This document shows, one piece after another, positions 7,934-16,843 of a stretch of DNA of 64,000 bases. Made by a program: the position numbers and the translations under genes. Every line of letters begins with the position of its first letter. The first letter of the stretch is position 1. The notes beneath the pieces were generated by a model. The model saw only the letters and a program-made list of their open reading frames with translations, made no database searches and was not told the origin of the DNA. This DNA is from JAITMY01 sp031553765 (GTDB taxonomy: Bacteria > Bacteroidota > Bacteroidia > Bacteroidales > UBA932): contig JAVBKY010000003.1 in NCBI GenBank assembly GCA_031553765.1, forward strand, positions 248,001-312,000, written 5' to 3'.

Positions 7934-8713
7934 TCAAAATCCTCGTTGCCGCATGGCCTCAAACGTAATAACAGCAGTAGACACCGACACGTTGAGTGAA
8001 TCAATAGCACCGCGCATGGGTATTTTTATCCGCGCATCGGCATTCTTAAGCCAGTAATCGGTAAGCCCATTGGCCTCCGTACCCATTACGATTGCGCATG
8101 GTTGGCGCATATCCGTTTCGTGGTACCACTGCGAAGCTTGTAACTCTGCCGCCAGCGTTTTGATTTTTCGCTTTCGCAAAAAATCAACCGCCTCGGGCGA
8201 AGTACAACAAGCCACCGGCACCGTAAATATGCAGCCTATGCTTGAGCGAACGGCATTTGGATTATACGCATCGCACTGCGGATCGCATACTATCACGGCA
8301 TCCACTTTAGCAGCATCAGCTGTGCGCAGTATAGCGCCAAGATTGCCGGGCTTCTCGACCGATTCGAGCACAATAATAAAGGGATTTATCGAGAGTTGCA
8401 AATTTTCAAGCGACAAATCGCGCTGCTCAACCACAGCCAGCAGGCCATCGCTACCGCTGCGGTAGGCCATTTTTTCAAATACGGGTAGCGAAACCTCAAA
8501 GGTTTGCTCCGCCTTTGGCGGCACTTTTTCCTCTCCAAAAATTTCAGGGCAAACAAAAAGCGTTTTAAGGCTATAGCCTACCCGAGTGGCCAAACCCATT
8601 TCACGCGCACCCTCCACCGTAAAAAAACCGCTGCTTTTACGCTCACGAGCCTTCTCCATGAGCGCAACAACATTCTTTATTCGGGTATTTTGCAATGAGG
8701 TAATCTTTTCCAC
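7934..8713 (-). CDS. RNA 2'-O-methyltransferase, SpoU/TrmH family
   Basis: 259 aa. The N-terminal substrate-binding part begins ITSLQNTRIKNV, typical of the 23S rRNA branch. The C-terminal SPOUT domain has all three motifs: EKPGNLGAILRTADA (motif 1, near 117), IVMGTEANGL (motif 2, near 208) and IPMRGAIDSLNVSVS (motif 3, near 231). It methylates a ribose in rRNA or tRNA; the exact target is not readable. The start is GTG at 8713, fixed by homology, and the predicted -7 box lies only about 5 bp upstream, so the mRNA may be nearly leaderless. It is the first gene of a leftward series extending to 2890. Confidence 0.9.
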   Translation of the reverse strand: MEKITSLQNTRIKNVVALMEKARERKSSGFFTVEGAREMGLATRVGYSLKTLFVCPEIFGEEKVPPKAEQTFEVSLPVFEKMAYRSGSDGLLAVVEQRDLSLENLQLSINPFIIVLESVEKPGNLGAILRTADAAKVDAVIVCDPQCDAYNPNAVRSSIGCIFTVPVACCTSPEAVDFLRKRKIKTLAAELQASQWYHETDMRQPCAIVMGTEANGLTDYWLKNADARIKIPMRGAIDSLNVSVSTAVITFEAMRQRGF

Positions 8714-8717
8714 CGTA

Positions 8718-8725
8718 CAAAGGTA
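8718..8725 (-). promoter_or_regulatory. Predicted -7 box for the leftward methyltransferase run
   Basis: The + strand CAAAGGTA is TACCTTTG on the minus strand, matching TAnnTTTG. It lies about 5 bp before the GTG start. The -33 element is not clear. Confidence 0.5.
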
Positions 8726-8759
8726 GCAAAAATTAGCTATTCAGCCCCCTAAAGATGCT

Positions 8760-8767
8760 TATCTTTG
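8760..8767 (+). promoter_or_regulatory. Predicted -7 box for fhs
   Basis: TATCTTTG matches TAnnTTTG exactly. It overlaps the first codons of the longest fhs frame (ATG 8755) and so argues for the downstream ATG at 8785. I found no good -33 TTG. Confidence 0.5.
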
Positions 8768-8784
8768 TTGGAAAAACTACGCTT

Positions 8785-10455
8785 ATGCTCACCGACATAC
8801 AAATTGCGCACGCTGTGCAGCTAAAGCACATAGCAGAGATTGCGAGGCAGCTCAACATTGATGAAGAGCAGCTGGAACTATATGGCAAGTACAAGGCCAA
8901 ACTGCCGCTGTCGCTCGTCAATGAGGAGAAAGTCAAGGAGTGTAAGCTGATTTTAGTATCGGCCATTTCGCCCACACCTGCGGGTGAGGGAAAAACCACC
9001 ACCAGCATAGGCTTAGCACAGGGGCTAAACCGCATAGGCAAAAAGACGACAGTGGCGCTACGCGAACCTTCACTGGGCCCCGTATTCGGCATAAAAGGCG
9101 GAGCGGCGGGCGGTGGCTACTCGCAAGTGCTGCCCATGGAGGACATAAACCTGCACTTCACGGGTGACATGGCCGCCATTGAGAAAGCGCACAACCTGCT
9201 TGCCGCGCTTATCGACAATAACCTGCAAAGCAAAAGTCGTTCGCTCAACCTCGACCCGCGCACCGTAACGTGGAAGCGCGTAATGGATATGAACGACCGC
9301 TCGCTACGCCACGCCGTAGTGGGGCTCGGTGGTACCGCCAACGGCGTTCCACGCGAAAGCGGATTTGATATCACCGTGGCCTCGGAGGTAATGGCTATAC
9401 TGTGCCTTAGCAGCAGCATTGCCGAGTTAAAGGAGCGATTAGGCAGCATTTTTATAGGCTACACGCACGACAAAAAACCGGTATTTGCCCGCGACCTGAA
9501 GGCACAGGGCGCTATGGCCGCACTATTGAAAGATGCCATTAAGCCCAATCTGGTGCAGACAATGGAGGGTACGCCCGCCATTATTCACGGTGGCCCGTTT
9601 GCCAACATTGCGCAAGGCACCAACACGATTATTGCCACCAAGACCGCCATGTCGCTATCGGACTACGTAGTTACCGAAGCCGGTTTTGGCTTTGATTTAG
9701 GTGGTGAAAAATTTTTGGATATAAAATGTCGCGCCGCAGGAATCTACCCCTCGGCTGTGGTATTGGTTGCAACGCTGCGCGCCCTACGCTACCATGGTGG
9801 AGCGGCAATTAAGGATGTTAAACTACCTAACATTGAGGCGCTTAAAAATGGGCTACCCAACCTCGAAAAGCATCTGGAAAACATTTTAAAATTCGGCTTA
9901 ACTCCCGTGGTTGCCATTAACCACTTCGATGGGGACCCCAAAGACGAAATACAACTGCTTACCGAGGCCTGCCAAAAGTTAGGCGCTAAAGTGTGCCTAA
10001 GCAATGTATTTGCCAAAGGCGGAGAAGGTGCTATAGACCTTGCAAATGCCGTAGTTGATATTGCAGAAAAAGTCGCCGTACAGCCTAAGTTTTTGTACGA
10101 ATCCAACGAGGAGTTAGAGGATAAAATTGAGAAAATTGCCCTGCATATTTACGGTGCAAGCCTTGTAGAGTATGACGCCAAAGCGCAGAACGACCTCAAA
10201 AAGATCAAAAGTTTAGGGCTGTGCAATCTTCCTGTATGCATAGCTAAAACGCAAAAATCGCTTTCAGATGACCCCACCCTCATTGGTCGTCCGCGAGGAT
10301 TTTCCCTACATGTGCGCGAGGTAGAGCTGGCCGCAGGCGCAGGCTTTATCATTCCCATTACAGGCGACATGATGCGCATGCCGGGACTGCCGGAGGTACC
10401 CTCTGCCGAGAACATTGACGTAGATAACGAGGGCAATATTTCCGGACTGTTTTAG
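8785..10455 (+). CDS. fhs: Formate-tetrahydrofolate ligase
   Basis: Makes 10-formyl-tetrahydrofolate from formate, THF and ATP, feeding purine and one-carbon metabolism. About 556 aa from ATG 8785, the normal family length. The P-loop-like TPAGEGKTTTSIGLAQGL is near residue 62 and EPSLGPVFGIKGGAAGGGY near 93. The C-terminal end PGLPEVPSAENIDVD is diagnostic. I prefer 8785 over 8755 because a -7 box lies at 8760-8767 and MLTDIQIAHA is a normal Fhs N-terminus. It is divergent from the methyltransferase gene. Confidence 0.96.
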   Translation: MLTDIQIAHAVQLKHIAEIARQLNIDEEQLELYGKYKAKLPLSLVNEEKVKECKLILVSAISPTPAGEGKTTTSIGLAQGLNRIGKKTTVALREPSLGPVFGIKGGAAGGGYSQVLPMEDINLHFTGDMAAIEKAHNLLAALIDNNLQSKSRSLNLDPRTVTWKRVMDMNDRSLRHAVVGLGGTANGVPRESGFDITVASEVMAILCLSSSIAELKERLGSIFIGYTHDKKPVFARDLKAQGAMAALLKDAIKPNLVQTMEGTPAIIHGGPFANIAQGTNTIIATKTAMSLSDYVVTEAGFGFDLGGEKFLDIKCRAAGIYPSAVVLVATLRALRYHGGAAIKDVKLPNIEALKNGLPNLEKHLENILKFGLTPVVAINHFDGDPKDEIQLLTEACQKLGAKVCLSNVFAKGGEGAIDLANAVVDIAEKVAVQPKFLYESNEELEDKIEKIALHIYGASLVEYDAKAQNDLKKIKSLGLCNLPVCIAKTQKSLSDDPTLIGRPRGFSLHVREVELAAGAGFIIPITGDMMRMPGLPEVPSAENIDVDNEGNISGLF

Positions 10456-10468
10456 CCCCACATACTTC

Positions 10469-10499
10469 TTGACAAAACACCTCAAATTTACTATCTTTG
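10469..10499 (+). promoter_or_regulatory. Promoter of the GH127-type gene
   Basis: TTG at 10469-10471, 20-bp spacer and TATCTTTG at 10492-10499 form a full Bacteroidetes promoter. The expected transcription start near 10506 leaves a short leader before ATG 10523. Confidence 0.75.
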
Positions 10500-10522
10500 T
10501 AGTTAAACCAATTTTTTACGCG

Positions 10523-12559
10523 ATGAAAAAAGTCCTACTCAGCTTAACCGCCCTTGTTTTACTTGCGGGAAATATTTTTGCGCAAAGCAAAAGCTTAACC
10601 AATACCAGCAACAGCAAATTTGCCAAGGTGCAGAGCGTTGACATGGGCAACGTGCGCTGGACTGATGGCTTTTGGGCTGAGCGCTTCGCCATTTGCCGCG
10701 ACTCCATGGTACCGGGCATGTGGAATACGCTGAGTAATCCCGATGTGGCACACGCCTACCGCAACTTTGAAATCGCAGCAGGCATCGATACAGGCTCACA
10801 CCAAGGTCCTCCCTTCCACGATGGCGATTTTTACAAGTGGTTTGAGGGTTTGGCAACTGTTTATTCTGTTACCAAAGACCCCGCTATTGACAAGCAAATG
10901 GACGAAATTATTGCCACCATTGCTAAGGCTCAACGCCCCGATGGATACATACATACCCCCGCAATCATTGAGCAAAAAAATAAGGGCGTTGACACCAAAT
11001 TTTCCGACCGTCTCAACTTTGAAACGTACAACTTAGGTCACCTCATGACTGCCGGAATTGTGCACTACCGTGCCACAGGCAAAACATCCTTGTTAGATGT
11101 TGCAAAAAAGGCAGCAGACTATCTCGACCATTTCTACGCCACAGCATCGGCAGAACTGGCACGCAACGCCATTTGCCCCTCGCACTACATGGGCGTGGTG
11201 GAAATGTACCGCACTACGCAAGACCCCAAGTATCTTGCACTAGCAAAAAACCTTATTGACATTCGTGGCATGGTACAAAACGGCACCGACGATAACCAAG
11301 ACCGTGTACCCTTCCGCCAGCAGCATAAGGCCATTGGTCATGCTGTACGCGCCAACTACCTGTATGCGGGTGTAGCCGACGTGTACACCGAAACGGGCGA
11401 CAGCACGTTGTTGGAGTCGCTCAACGATATTTGGGATGATATGGTACACCGCAAAATGTACGTTACCGGAGCTTGCGGCGCGCTATACGATGGTACTTCA
11501 CCCGATGGCACTTGCTACGTTCCTGATTCTATTCAAAAGGTACACCAAGCATACGGGCGCGACTACCAGCTGCCCAGCGTTACGGCGCACAATGAAACCT
11601 GCGCCAACATTGGAAATGTACTTTGGAACTGGCGCATGTTTCAGCTATCTGGCAAGGCACAGTACATTGACATTTTAGAGTTAGCGTTATACAACAGCGT
11701 ACTTTCGGGCGTAAGCCTCGACGGCAAGCGCTACTTCTACACCAACCCGCTGGCGGTATCGGACAAGGTTCCGTTTAAGCTGCGCTGGAGCAAAGAGCGC
11801 GAGGAGTACATTTCGTTTTGCAACTGCTGCCCACCCAACACCGTGCGCACCGTAGCCGAAGTACAAAACTACGCCTACAGCACTTCCGACAAGGGAATTT
11901 GGGTAAACCTGTATGGCGGCAATGCAATGGAAACGCAGCTAAAGGATGGGCGCAAGGTGAAGCTGGAGCAAAAAAGTAGCTACCCTTGGGCAGGCGAAGT
12001 TGCGCTCACCGTGCAGGATATTTCAAAAAGTAAAAAGCCACAGGCATTCTCTCTCTACTTCCGCATTCCCACATGGGCTAAGGGCACTACCATTAAGGTA
12101 AACGGCGTTGAAGAAGCCCAGCCAAAAAACGGCGAATATGCCGAGTTGAACCGTGTGTGGAAAAAAGGTGACGTTGTAGAACTTTCAATACCTATGGAAG
12201 CCAAGCTGATTGAATCAAATCCGTTGGTGGAGGAAACACGCAACCAGGTGGCCGTAAAGCGCGGTCCTGTAGTGTACTGCCTTGAATCGCAGGATGTACC
12301 CGCGGATCGCAGCATTTTTGATTTGTCTATACCAAGCGATATTAAGTTTAGCACCATACCCGTAAAAGTTGCTGGTAGCGATATCATTTTACTTGAAGGC
12401 AGCGCCAACATTGTGGATAATGACGGTTGGGAAAAGCAGCTGTACCGCGAGGTAAAAGACAAGGAAGCCAACAAGGCAACAATACGCCTTATACCCTACT
12501 ACGCTTGGGGTAACCGCGGCCACTCCGAAATGACGGTGTGGATACCTATTAGCAGATAA
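10523..12559 (+). CDS. Secreted GH127-family (DUF1680) beta-L-arabinofuranosidase-like glycosidase
   Basis: About 678 aa with a signal peptide (MKKVLLSLTALVLLAG, cleaved near IFAQ). The alpha/alpha-barrel domain shows RWTDGFWAERF near residue 45 and GPPFHDGDFYKWFEG near residue 92. The family's zinc and nucleophile residues are supplied by NETCANIGN (near 356) and CNCCPPNT (near 432), matching the Glu-Cys...Cys-Cys set known for GH127. Substrates in this family are terminal beta-L-arabinofuranosides; GH146 is a close alternative. The start at 10523 is chosen over an upstream TTG because a full promoter lies between them. It stands alone among metabolic genes, not in a SusCD locus. Confidence 0.87.
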   Translation: MKKVLLSLTALVLLAGNIFAQSKSLTNTSNSKFAKVQSVDMGNVRWTDGFWAERFAICRDSMVPGMWNTLSNPDVAHAYRNFEIAAGIDTGSHQGPPFHDGDFYKWFEGLATVYSVTKDPAIDKQMDEIIATIAKAQRPDGYIHTPAIIEQKNKGVDTKFSDRLNFETYNLGHLMTAGIVHYRATGKTSLLDVAKKAADYLDHFYATASAELARNAICPSHYMGVVEMYRTTQDPKYLALAKNLIDIRGMVQNGTDDNQDRVPFRQQHKAIGHAVRANYLYAGVADVYTETGDSTLLESLNDIWDDMVHRKMYVTGACGALYDGTSPDGTCYVPDSIQKVHQAYGRDYQLPSVTAHNETCANIGNVLWNWRMFQLSGKAQYIDILELALYNSVLSGVSLDGKRYFYTNPLAVSDKVPFKLRWSKEREEYISFCNCCPPNTVRTVAEVQNYAYSTSDKGIWVNLYGGNAMETQLKDGRKVKLEQKSSYPWAGEVALTVQDISKSKKPQAFSLYFRIPTWAKGTTIKVNGVEEAQPKNGEYAELNRVWKKGDVVELSIPMEAKLIESNPLVEETRNQVAVKRGPVVYCLESQDVPADRSIFDLSIPSDIKFSTIPVKVAGSDIILLEGSANIVDNDGWEKQLYREVKDKEANKATIRLIPYYAWGNRGHSEMTVWIPISR

Positions 12560-12666
12560 TCGCCCCCAACCCCCTAAAGGGGCCATAACCGCAATGGGAT
12601 AGCGGGCAGCTTATCCCCGTGTAAGTAGGACGGGGGTGGAAGTAAAAACAGTTAGTATTTCTTAAG
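12560..12666 (+). repeat. Intergenic stretch with small dyads before proC
   Basis: Contains CCCCTAAAGGGG (12581-12592 region), a short self-complementary sequence often seen between Bacteroidetes genes, and an imperfect dyad ATCCCCGT / ACGGGGGT (about 12613-12637). No U-run follows either, so they are not convincing terminators. No promoter match was seen for proC. Confidence 0.35.
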
Positions 12667-13434
12667 ATGAATATAGCAATTATAGGTGCAGGAAACATGG
12701 GAGGCGCCATTGCACGAGGTCTGTTGCAGGCAAAAAAAGTTGAGCCCGCCAACCTCTTGATAGCCGATCCTAATGTTGCCACTTTAGAGTCGCTAAAGGC
12801 TCTTGGCATACAAACTTTTGAGCACGGAGTTGATGCTGCACGAAATGCCGATTTGGTAATTGTAGCTGTAAAGCCATGGCTAGCCAAAGAGGTCATGCAT
12901 AAAATAGCATCAGCACTGAGGCCCACCACTATGATAGTTTCCATAGCCGCAGGCGTTACGCTCGAGCAAATGGAGGAGGAGTTAAGTGGAAGGCCTGTTT
13001 TTCGCGTAATACCCAACACCGCTGTGCTTGCAGAGCAAAGTATGACCTTCATTTCTTCGGATAATGCCAGCAATGAACAGGAGCAAATTATAGTCTCACT
13101 CTTCACCTCGCTGGGCAAGGCCATACTTATTCCAGAGCAACAAATGGCTGCCGCCACAGCTCTTTCAAGCTGCGGCATAGCATACGCTATGCGCTACATT
13201 AGCGCCAACATGCGTGCCGGTATAGAGATAGGTTTTTCACCTGACATGGCTAAGGAAATTATACTGCAAACCATACAGGGTGCAGTTAGCCTTCTGTCAC
13301 AAACAGGCGGACATCCCGAAACGGAAATTGATAAGGTTACCACTCCAAAAGGCTTAACCATTAAAGGAATAAACGCATTGGATCACGCAGGTTTCACCAG
13401 CGCTATTATTCATGCTGTAAAGGCCGCAATGTAA
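12667..13434 (+). CDS. proC: Pyrroline-5-carboxylate reductase
   Basis: Last step of proline synthesis: reduces 1-pyrroline-5-carboxylate with NAD(P)H in the cytoplasm. 255 aa. The N-terminal Rossmann motif is IAIIGAGNMGGAIA. AVKPW near residue 75 and SIAAGVTLEQME near residue 97 are typical, and the C-terminal dimerisation domain has the signature SSCGIAYAM and TTPKGLTIKGI. Its TAA is followed at once by the proB ATG (13434/13435), so the two proline genes are coupled in one operon. Confidence 0.95.
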   Translation: MNIAIIGAGNMGGAIARGLLQAKKVEPANLLIADPNVATLESLKALGIQTFEHGVDAARNADLVIVAVKPWLAKEVMHKIASALRPTTMIVSIAAGVTLEQMEEELSGRPVFRVIPNTAVLAEQSMTFISSDNASNEQEQIIVSLFTSLGKAILIPEQQMAAATALSSCGIAYAMRYISANMRAGIEIGFSPDMAKEIILQTIQGAVSLLSQTGGHPETEIDKVTTPKGLTIKGINALDHAGFTSAIIHAVKAAM

Positions 13435-14499
13435 ATGAGGATTACGGTAAAAATAGGCAGTAACGTACTTACCCGCAAGGACGGCAAGCTGGATACCGAT
13501 AGGCTTGAAGCCTTAGTAAATCAGGTTGCGGAGTTGCACAAAAAAGGCATTGAGGTTATTTTGGTATCGTCGGGTGCTGTGGCTTCAGGGCGTAGCGAAA
13601 TCAAGCCTCACAGGAAGTTGGACACAGTGCACGCACGTCAACTTTTTTCGGCCGTTGGGCAGGCTAAGCTCATTAACCACTACTACGAGCTGTTTCGCAA
13701 GCACAATATTTTCTGCGGACAGGTACTCACTACCAAGGAAAATTTCCGCTCGCGCCGCCACTACCTTACCATGCAGGAATGCGTAAGCACCATGCTCGAA
13801 AACGGCGTCATACCTATCGTTAACGAAAACGACACGGTGTCGGTAACCGAGCTCATGTTTACCGATAACGACGAGCTCTCGGGCATGATGAGCGAGATGA
13901 TGAGCTCCGAAGCGCTTATTATCCTCAGCAATGTGGACGGTATTTACAACGGTCACCCCGACGAACCGGGCAGCGAGGTAATTCGTGAAATAGGCGGGAA
14001 ACAAAACCTGGAGCAGTACATTTCATCGCAAAAATCGGAATTTGGGCGCGGCGGCATGCTTACCAAAACAGGCATTGCACAGAAAGTAGCCGCCAACGGC
14101 ATATCCGTATTCATTGCCAACGGCAAGCGCGACAACATTCTTTCCGACCTTGTTTTGGGCAAAAAAGAGGTCATTTGCACTCGTTTTATTCCCAAACCAA
14201 AACGTACCTCCGGCGTTAAGCGTTGGATTGCAAATTCCACCTCTTTTGCCAAAGGCGCTATTGTGGTAAACGAGGGAGCCAAGAAAATGCTGCAGCAAAA
14301 AACCGTTAGCATTCTACCCGTAGGTGTAGTGCGCATTGACGGGGAGTTTGAGAAGGATGACGTTGTTAATATTCTGGACGAAAAAGGCGCCAAACTCGGC
14401 GTTGGTCGCATAACAGTAAACAGTGAAAAAGCCCAACAGGTATTGGGCAAAAAAGGCGAAAAAGAGTTGGTGCACTACGATTACCTCTACCTAGGCTAA
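13435..14499 (+). CDS. proB: Glutamate 5-kinase with PUA domain
   Basis: First step of proline synthesis: phosphorylates glutamate with ATP. 354 aa. The amino-acid-kinase domain starts RITVKIGSNVLT, with VSSGAVASGR near residue 44 and NENDTVSV near residue 129. GRGGMLTKTGIA near residue 203 is the second substrate loop. The C-terminal 80 residues (AKGAIVVNEGAKKML and following) are a PUA domain, as in the longer bacterial ProB form. It is directly coupled to proC. The usual partner proA (glutamyl-phosphate reductase) is not in this window. Confidence 0.95.
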   Translation: MRITVKIGSNVLTRKDGKLDTDRLEALVNQVAELHKKGIEVILVSSGAVASGRSEIKPHRKLDTVHARQLFSAVGQAKLINHYYELFRKHNIFCGQVLTTKENFRSRRHYLTMQECVSTMLENGVIPIVNENDTVSVTELMFTDNDELSGMMSEMMSSEALIILSNVDGIYNGHPDEPGSEVIREIGGKQNLEQYISSQKSEFGRGGMLTKTGIAQKVAANGISVFIANGKRDNILSDLVLGKKEVICTRFIPKPKRTSGVKRWIANSTSFAKGAIVVNEGAKKMLQQKTVSILPVGVVRIDGEFEKDDVVNILDEKGAKLGVGRITVNSEKAQQVLGKKGEKELVHYDYLYLG

Positions 14500-14514
14500 A
14501 ACCAAAAATCACAA

Positions 14515-15750
14515 ATGGCATATCACGTAATTGACGAAGCAAAGCGATGCTTGCAATGTAAAAAACCTCGTTGCTCCGGTGGCTGTCCCGTGAGTACCCC
14601 TATCAACACTATGATAAATATGCTGCTGGAGGGAAAAATAAAAGACGCCGGAGAAATGATTTTTCTCAACAACCCCCTTTCGCTAATATGCTCATACGTA
14701 TGCGAACACGAAAAGCAATGCGAGGGCAACTGTGTGCTAAATAAGTCAGGGAAAAATATACATGTCAGCACCATTGAAAACTATATCTCAAGCTACTACC
14801 TCAACATGAACCAGGAGGAGTTCCCTCAGCCCACCAAGGCTAAGGTAGCTATCATAGGCTCTGGTCCTGCAGGTATAACTATTGCCATGGTTATGGCAAG
14901 TAAAGGATACGATATGACCATATTTGAAGCCAACGATAAGATTGGTGGCATCATGCGATATGGTATTCCTGATTTTCGCCTACCCAAAACCATTCTCGAC
15001 CGCTACAAGGAAATATTGCTTAAACGCAACATCAAAATTCGCCCTAATACCATGATTGGTTCGGGTGGAGGCCTATCTATCGACGACTTGTTCAGGGATG
15101 GCTATAAAGCCATATTTGTGGGCACAGGCGTTTGGAAACCCAACACGTTAGGCATCAAGGGCGAGAGCCTTGGCAACACGCACTTTGCCATTAACTACTT
15201 AAAAAATCCCGATGCCTACCACCTGGGAAAGAAATTGGCCATTATTGGCGCAGGCAATGTAGCCATGGACGTAGCCCGCACGGCTATACGTAAGGGAACA
15301 GATGATGTAACCATATACTTCCGTAAAACCGAGGAGTTTCTTACCACAAGTAAGTATGAATTGGAGTATGCGAAAATGGATGGCGTTAAGTTTGAATACC
15401 TGAAATCACCCTATGAAATAACCGACCGTGGAGTGATATTTTCGGATGTAGAAATGGGCGAAAATGGTGAAGTGAACTTGTTGCCCAACACTGAGAAGTT
15501 GTACGAATCCGACTCCGTTATCATATCCATTAGCCAAGGTCCGCGCAACTATATCGCAGCAAGCACGGACGGACTCGAACTTTCGAAGAAGGGTTTGATC
15601 GTAACTAACGAATTTGGCGGAACCACCAAACCCGGCGTATTCGCTTCTGGTGACGTAGTTACCGGAGCAAAAACCGTGGTGGAAGCTGTTAACGTATCAA
15701 AAAAAGTGGCCGAAGCCATGGAGGCTTACTTAGAGGGATCGGAGAAATAA
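14515..15750 (+). CDS. GltD-like NAD(P)-dependent FAD/Fe-S oxidoreductase
   Basis: 411 aa. The N-terminal domain has cysteine clusters (CLQCKKPRCSGGCP near 13-26 and CSYVCEHEKQCEGNC near 59-73) of the two-[4Fe-4S] type found in the small subunit of glutamate synthase. It is followed by an FAD site (AIIGSGPAGIT near 113) and an NAD(P) site (AIIGAGNVAMDVA near 241), then the ASGDVVTGAKTVVEAV FAD motif near 376. It delivers electrons from NAD(P)H to a partner. No glutamate synthase large subunit is adjacent, so it could act alone (for example PreT/NfnB-like) or with a distant partner. It lies 15 bp after proB and probably shares the transcript. Confidence 0.85.
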   Translation: MAYHVIDEAKRCLQCKKPRCSGGCPVSTPINTMINMLLEGKIKDAGEMIFLNNPLSLICSYVCEHEKQCEGNCVLNKSGKNIHVSTIENYISSYYLNMNQEEFPQPTKAKVAIIGSGPAGITIAMVMASKGYDMTIFEANDKIGGIMRYGIPDFRLPKTILDRYKEILLKRNIKIRPNTMIGSGGGLSIDDLFRDGYKAIFVGTGVWKPNTLGIKGESLGNTHFAINYLKNPDAYHLGKKLAIIGAGNVAMDVARTAIRKGTDDVTIYFRKTEEFLTTSKYELEYAKMDGVKFEYLKSPYEITDRGVIFSDVEMGENGEVNLLPNTEKLYESDSVIISISQGPRNYIAASTDGLELSKKGLIVTNEFGGTTKPGVFASGDVVTGAKTVVEAVNVSKKVAEAMEAYLEGSEK

Positions 15751-15770
15751 AAAGTCCTCCGGTTAAATAC

Positions 15771-15805
15771 AAAAAATCCGAGAGCAATAAACTCTCGGAT
15801 TTTTT
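15771..15805. terminator. Bidirectional terminator between the GltD-like gene and gldN
   Basis: Perfect 14-bp stem AAAAAATCCGAGAG / CTCTCGGATTTTTT with a 7-nt loop and runs of A and T on both sides. It serves both convergent transcripts. Confidence 0.9.
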
Positions 15806-15835
15806 GTGTGATTAAAACTTTATTGTCTAAATTTT

Positions 15836-16801
15836 TTAATACTCCCACAAGTCGTGCTCAAAGGTAAAGATGCTGTTTTTAATCCTCTCGGATTCCAGCA
15901 ACGCGGCGTAACCGTTTGGTGTATAGGTTGAAATTGCACGGTTATTATGTGCGTTAGACTCCTTAGTTATGTATGAGCTAAAACGACGCATATTGAACAA
16001 ATCATCATACGACAAGTTTATTGCATCGTTGTTGGGCAAGTACGCCGGAGTGCGCGCCAACACGGAACGTGCTTCATCATAATGCACCCAAAACAGCTGC
16101 TTCTTCTGCAACTCTCCTTCCTCCTCTTCTCCACCTACCGTATTCAAAAGTTTTGAGTAAACACGGATAGGGCAAATCCCCACTATACGCACCATCATAC
16201 GCGAGTAATGCTTGTCAAAAAACCAATCCTCCTTAACTAAAATCTCACGTACCTCGTCCCAGTTGTATGAACCGCGTGAAATAATAGTTGTATCGCCTGT
16301 ACCATCCATTTTTTGCAGGCGCATAGCTTTGTCCGTAGCATCAAAACGTTTACTCAAATCTTCCGGAGAAATAAGCGTTGTGAATTCATCGTCCAGATCG
16401 GGATCAAATGCACGAATTTCCCCATTGCGAACAGCCTCCACCAACGTCTGCACAAGGCTCTTACGTAGCGTCATTTCCTCTGTAGGATAGTACAATGGGA
16501 AGTTAATCTTTTCACGCAAGTCAATTACGCGCCATATACGCTTTGACCAAATCACATCAGCCTCGCGTATACGTGGATAGGGAATAGGCTCACGAGTAGC
16601 AATAGTTTGTTTTTTAAACAAACCGTCCGGAGCCAAATTTTGCTTAACTTCAACGGGATCGCTCGATGCTTTACCACTCTGTGGTTGATTGGCTGTAGCT
16701 TGTTGCGGCTGGCTTGCCGAAGCACTCCTCGGTTGTCGCTGAGCCCAGGTTGCTCCTGCTACAAGCAGCACTATTAAGCACGAAATAATTGTCCTCTTCA
16801 T
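15836..16801 (-). CDS. gldN: T9SS component GldN/PorN
   Basis: About 321 aa from the MKRTIISC start, which gives a normal signal peptide ending at TWAQ; the longest frame adds 12 unlikely residues. A Gln/Ser-rich linker follows. The conserved core starts near IREADVIWSKRIWRVIDLREKINFP and continues with FFDKHYSRMMVRIVGI. GldN/PorN is periplasmic and forms the outer-membrane-associated ring with GldK/PorK. It is the last gene of the leftward porP-gldK-gldL-gldM-gldN operon, 42 bp after gldM, and is closed by the terminator at 15771-15805. Confidence 0.93.
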   Translation of the reverse strand: MKRTIISCLIVLLVAGATWAQRQPRSASASQPQQATANQPQSGKASSDPVEVKQNLAPDGLFKKQTIATREPIPYPRIREADVIWSKRIWRVIDLREKINFPLYYPTEEMTLRKSLVQTLVEAVRNGEIRAFDPDLDDEFTTLISPEDLSKRFDATDKAMRLQKMDGTGDTTIISRGSYNWDEVREILVKEDWFFDKHYSRMMVRIVGICPIRVYSKLLNTVGGEEEEGELQKKQLFWVHYDEARSVLARTPAYLPNNDAINLSYDDLFNMRRFSSYITKESNAHNNRAISTYTPNGYAALLESERIKNSIFTFEHDLWEY

Positions 16802-16843
16802 GGAATATTTACTTAAAAATCGCAGCAAGTGCTGCATGCGTTA

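Noticed and set aside
8714..8784. Folate riboswitch in front of fhs
   Set aside because: The gap is about 70 bp, mostly promoter, and too short for a known THF riboswitch; no matching stems were seen.
12575..12595. CCCCTAAAGGGG as a terminator after the GH127 gene
   Set aside because: The stem is only 4-5 bp and no T-run follows.
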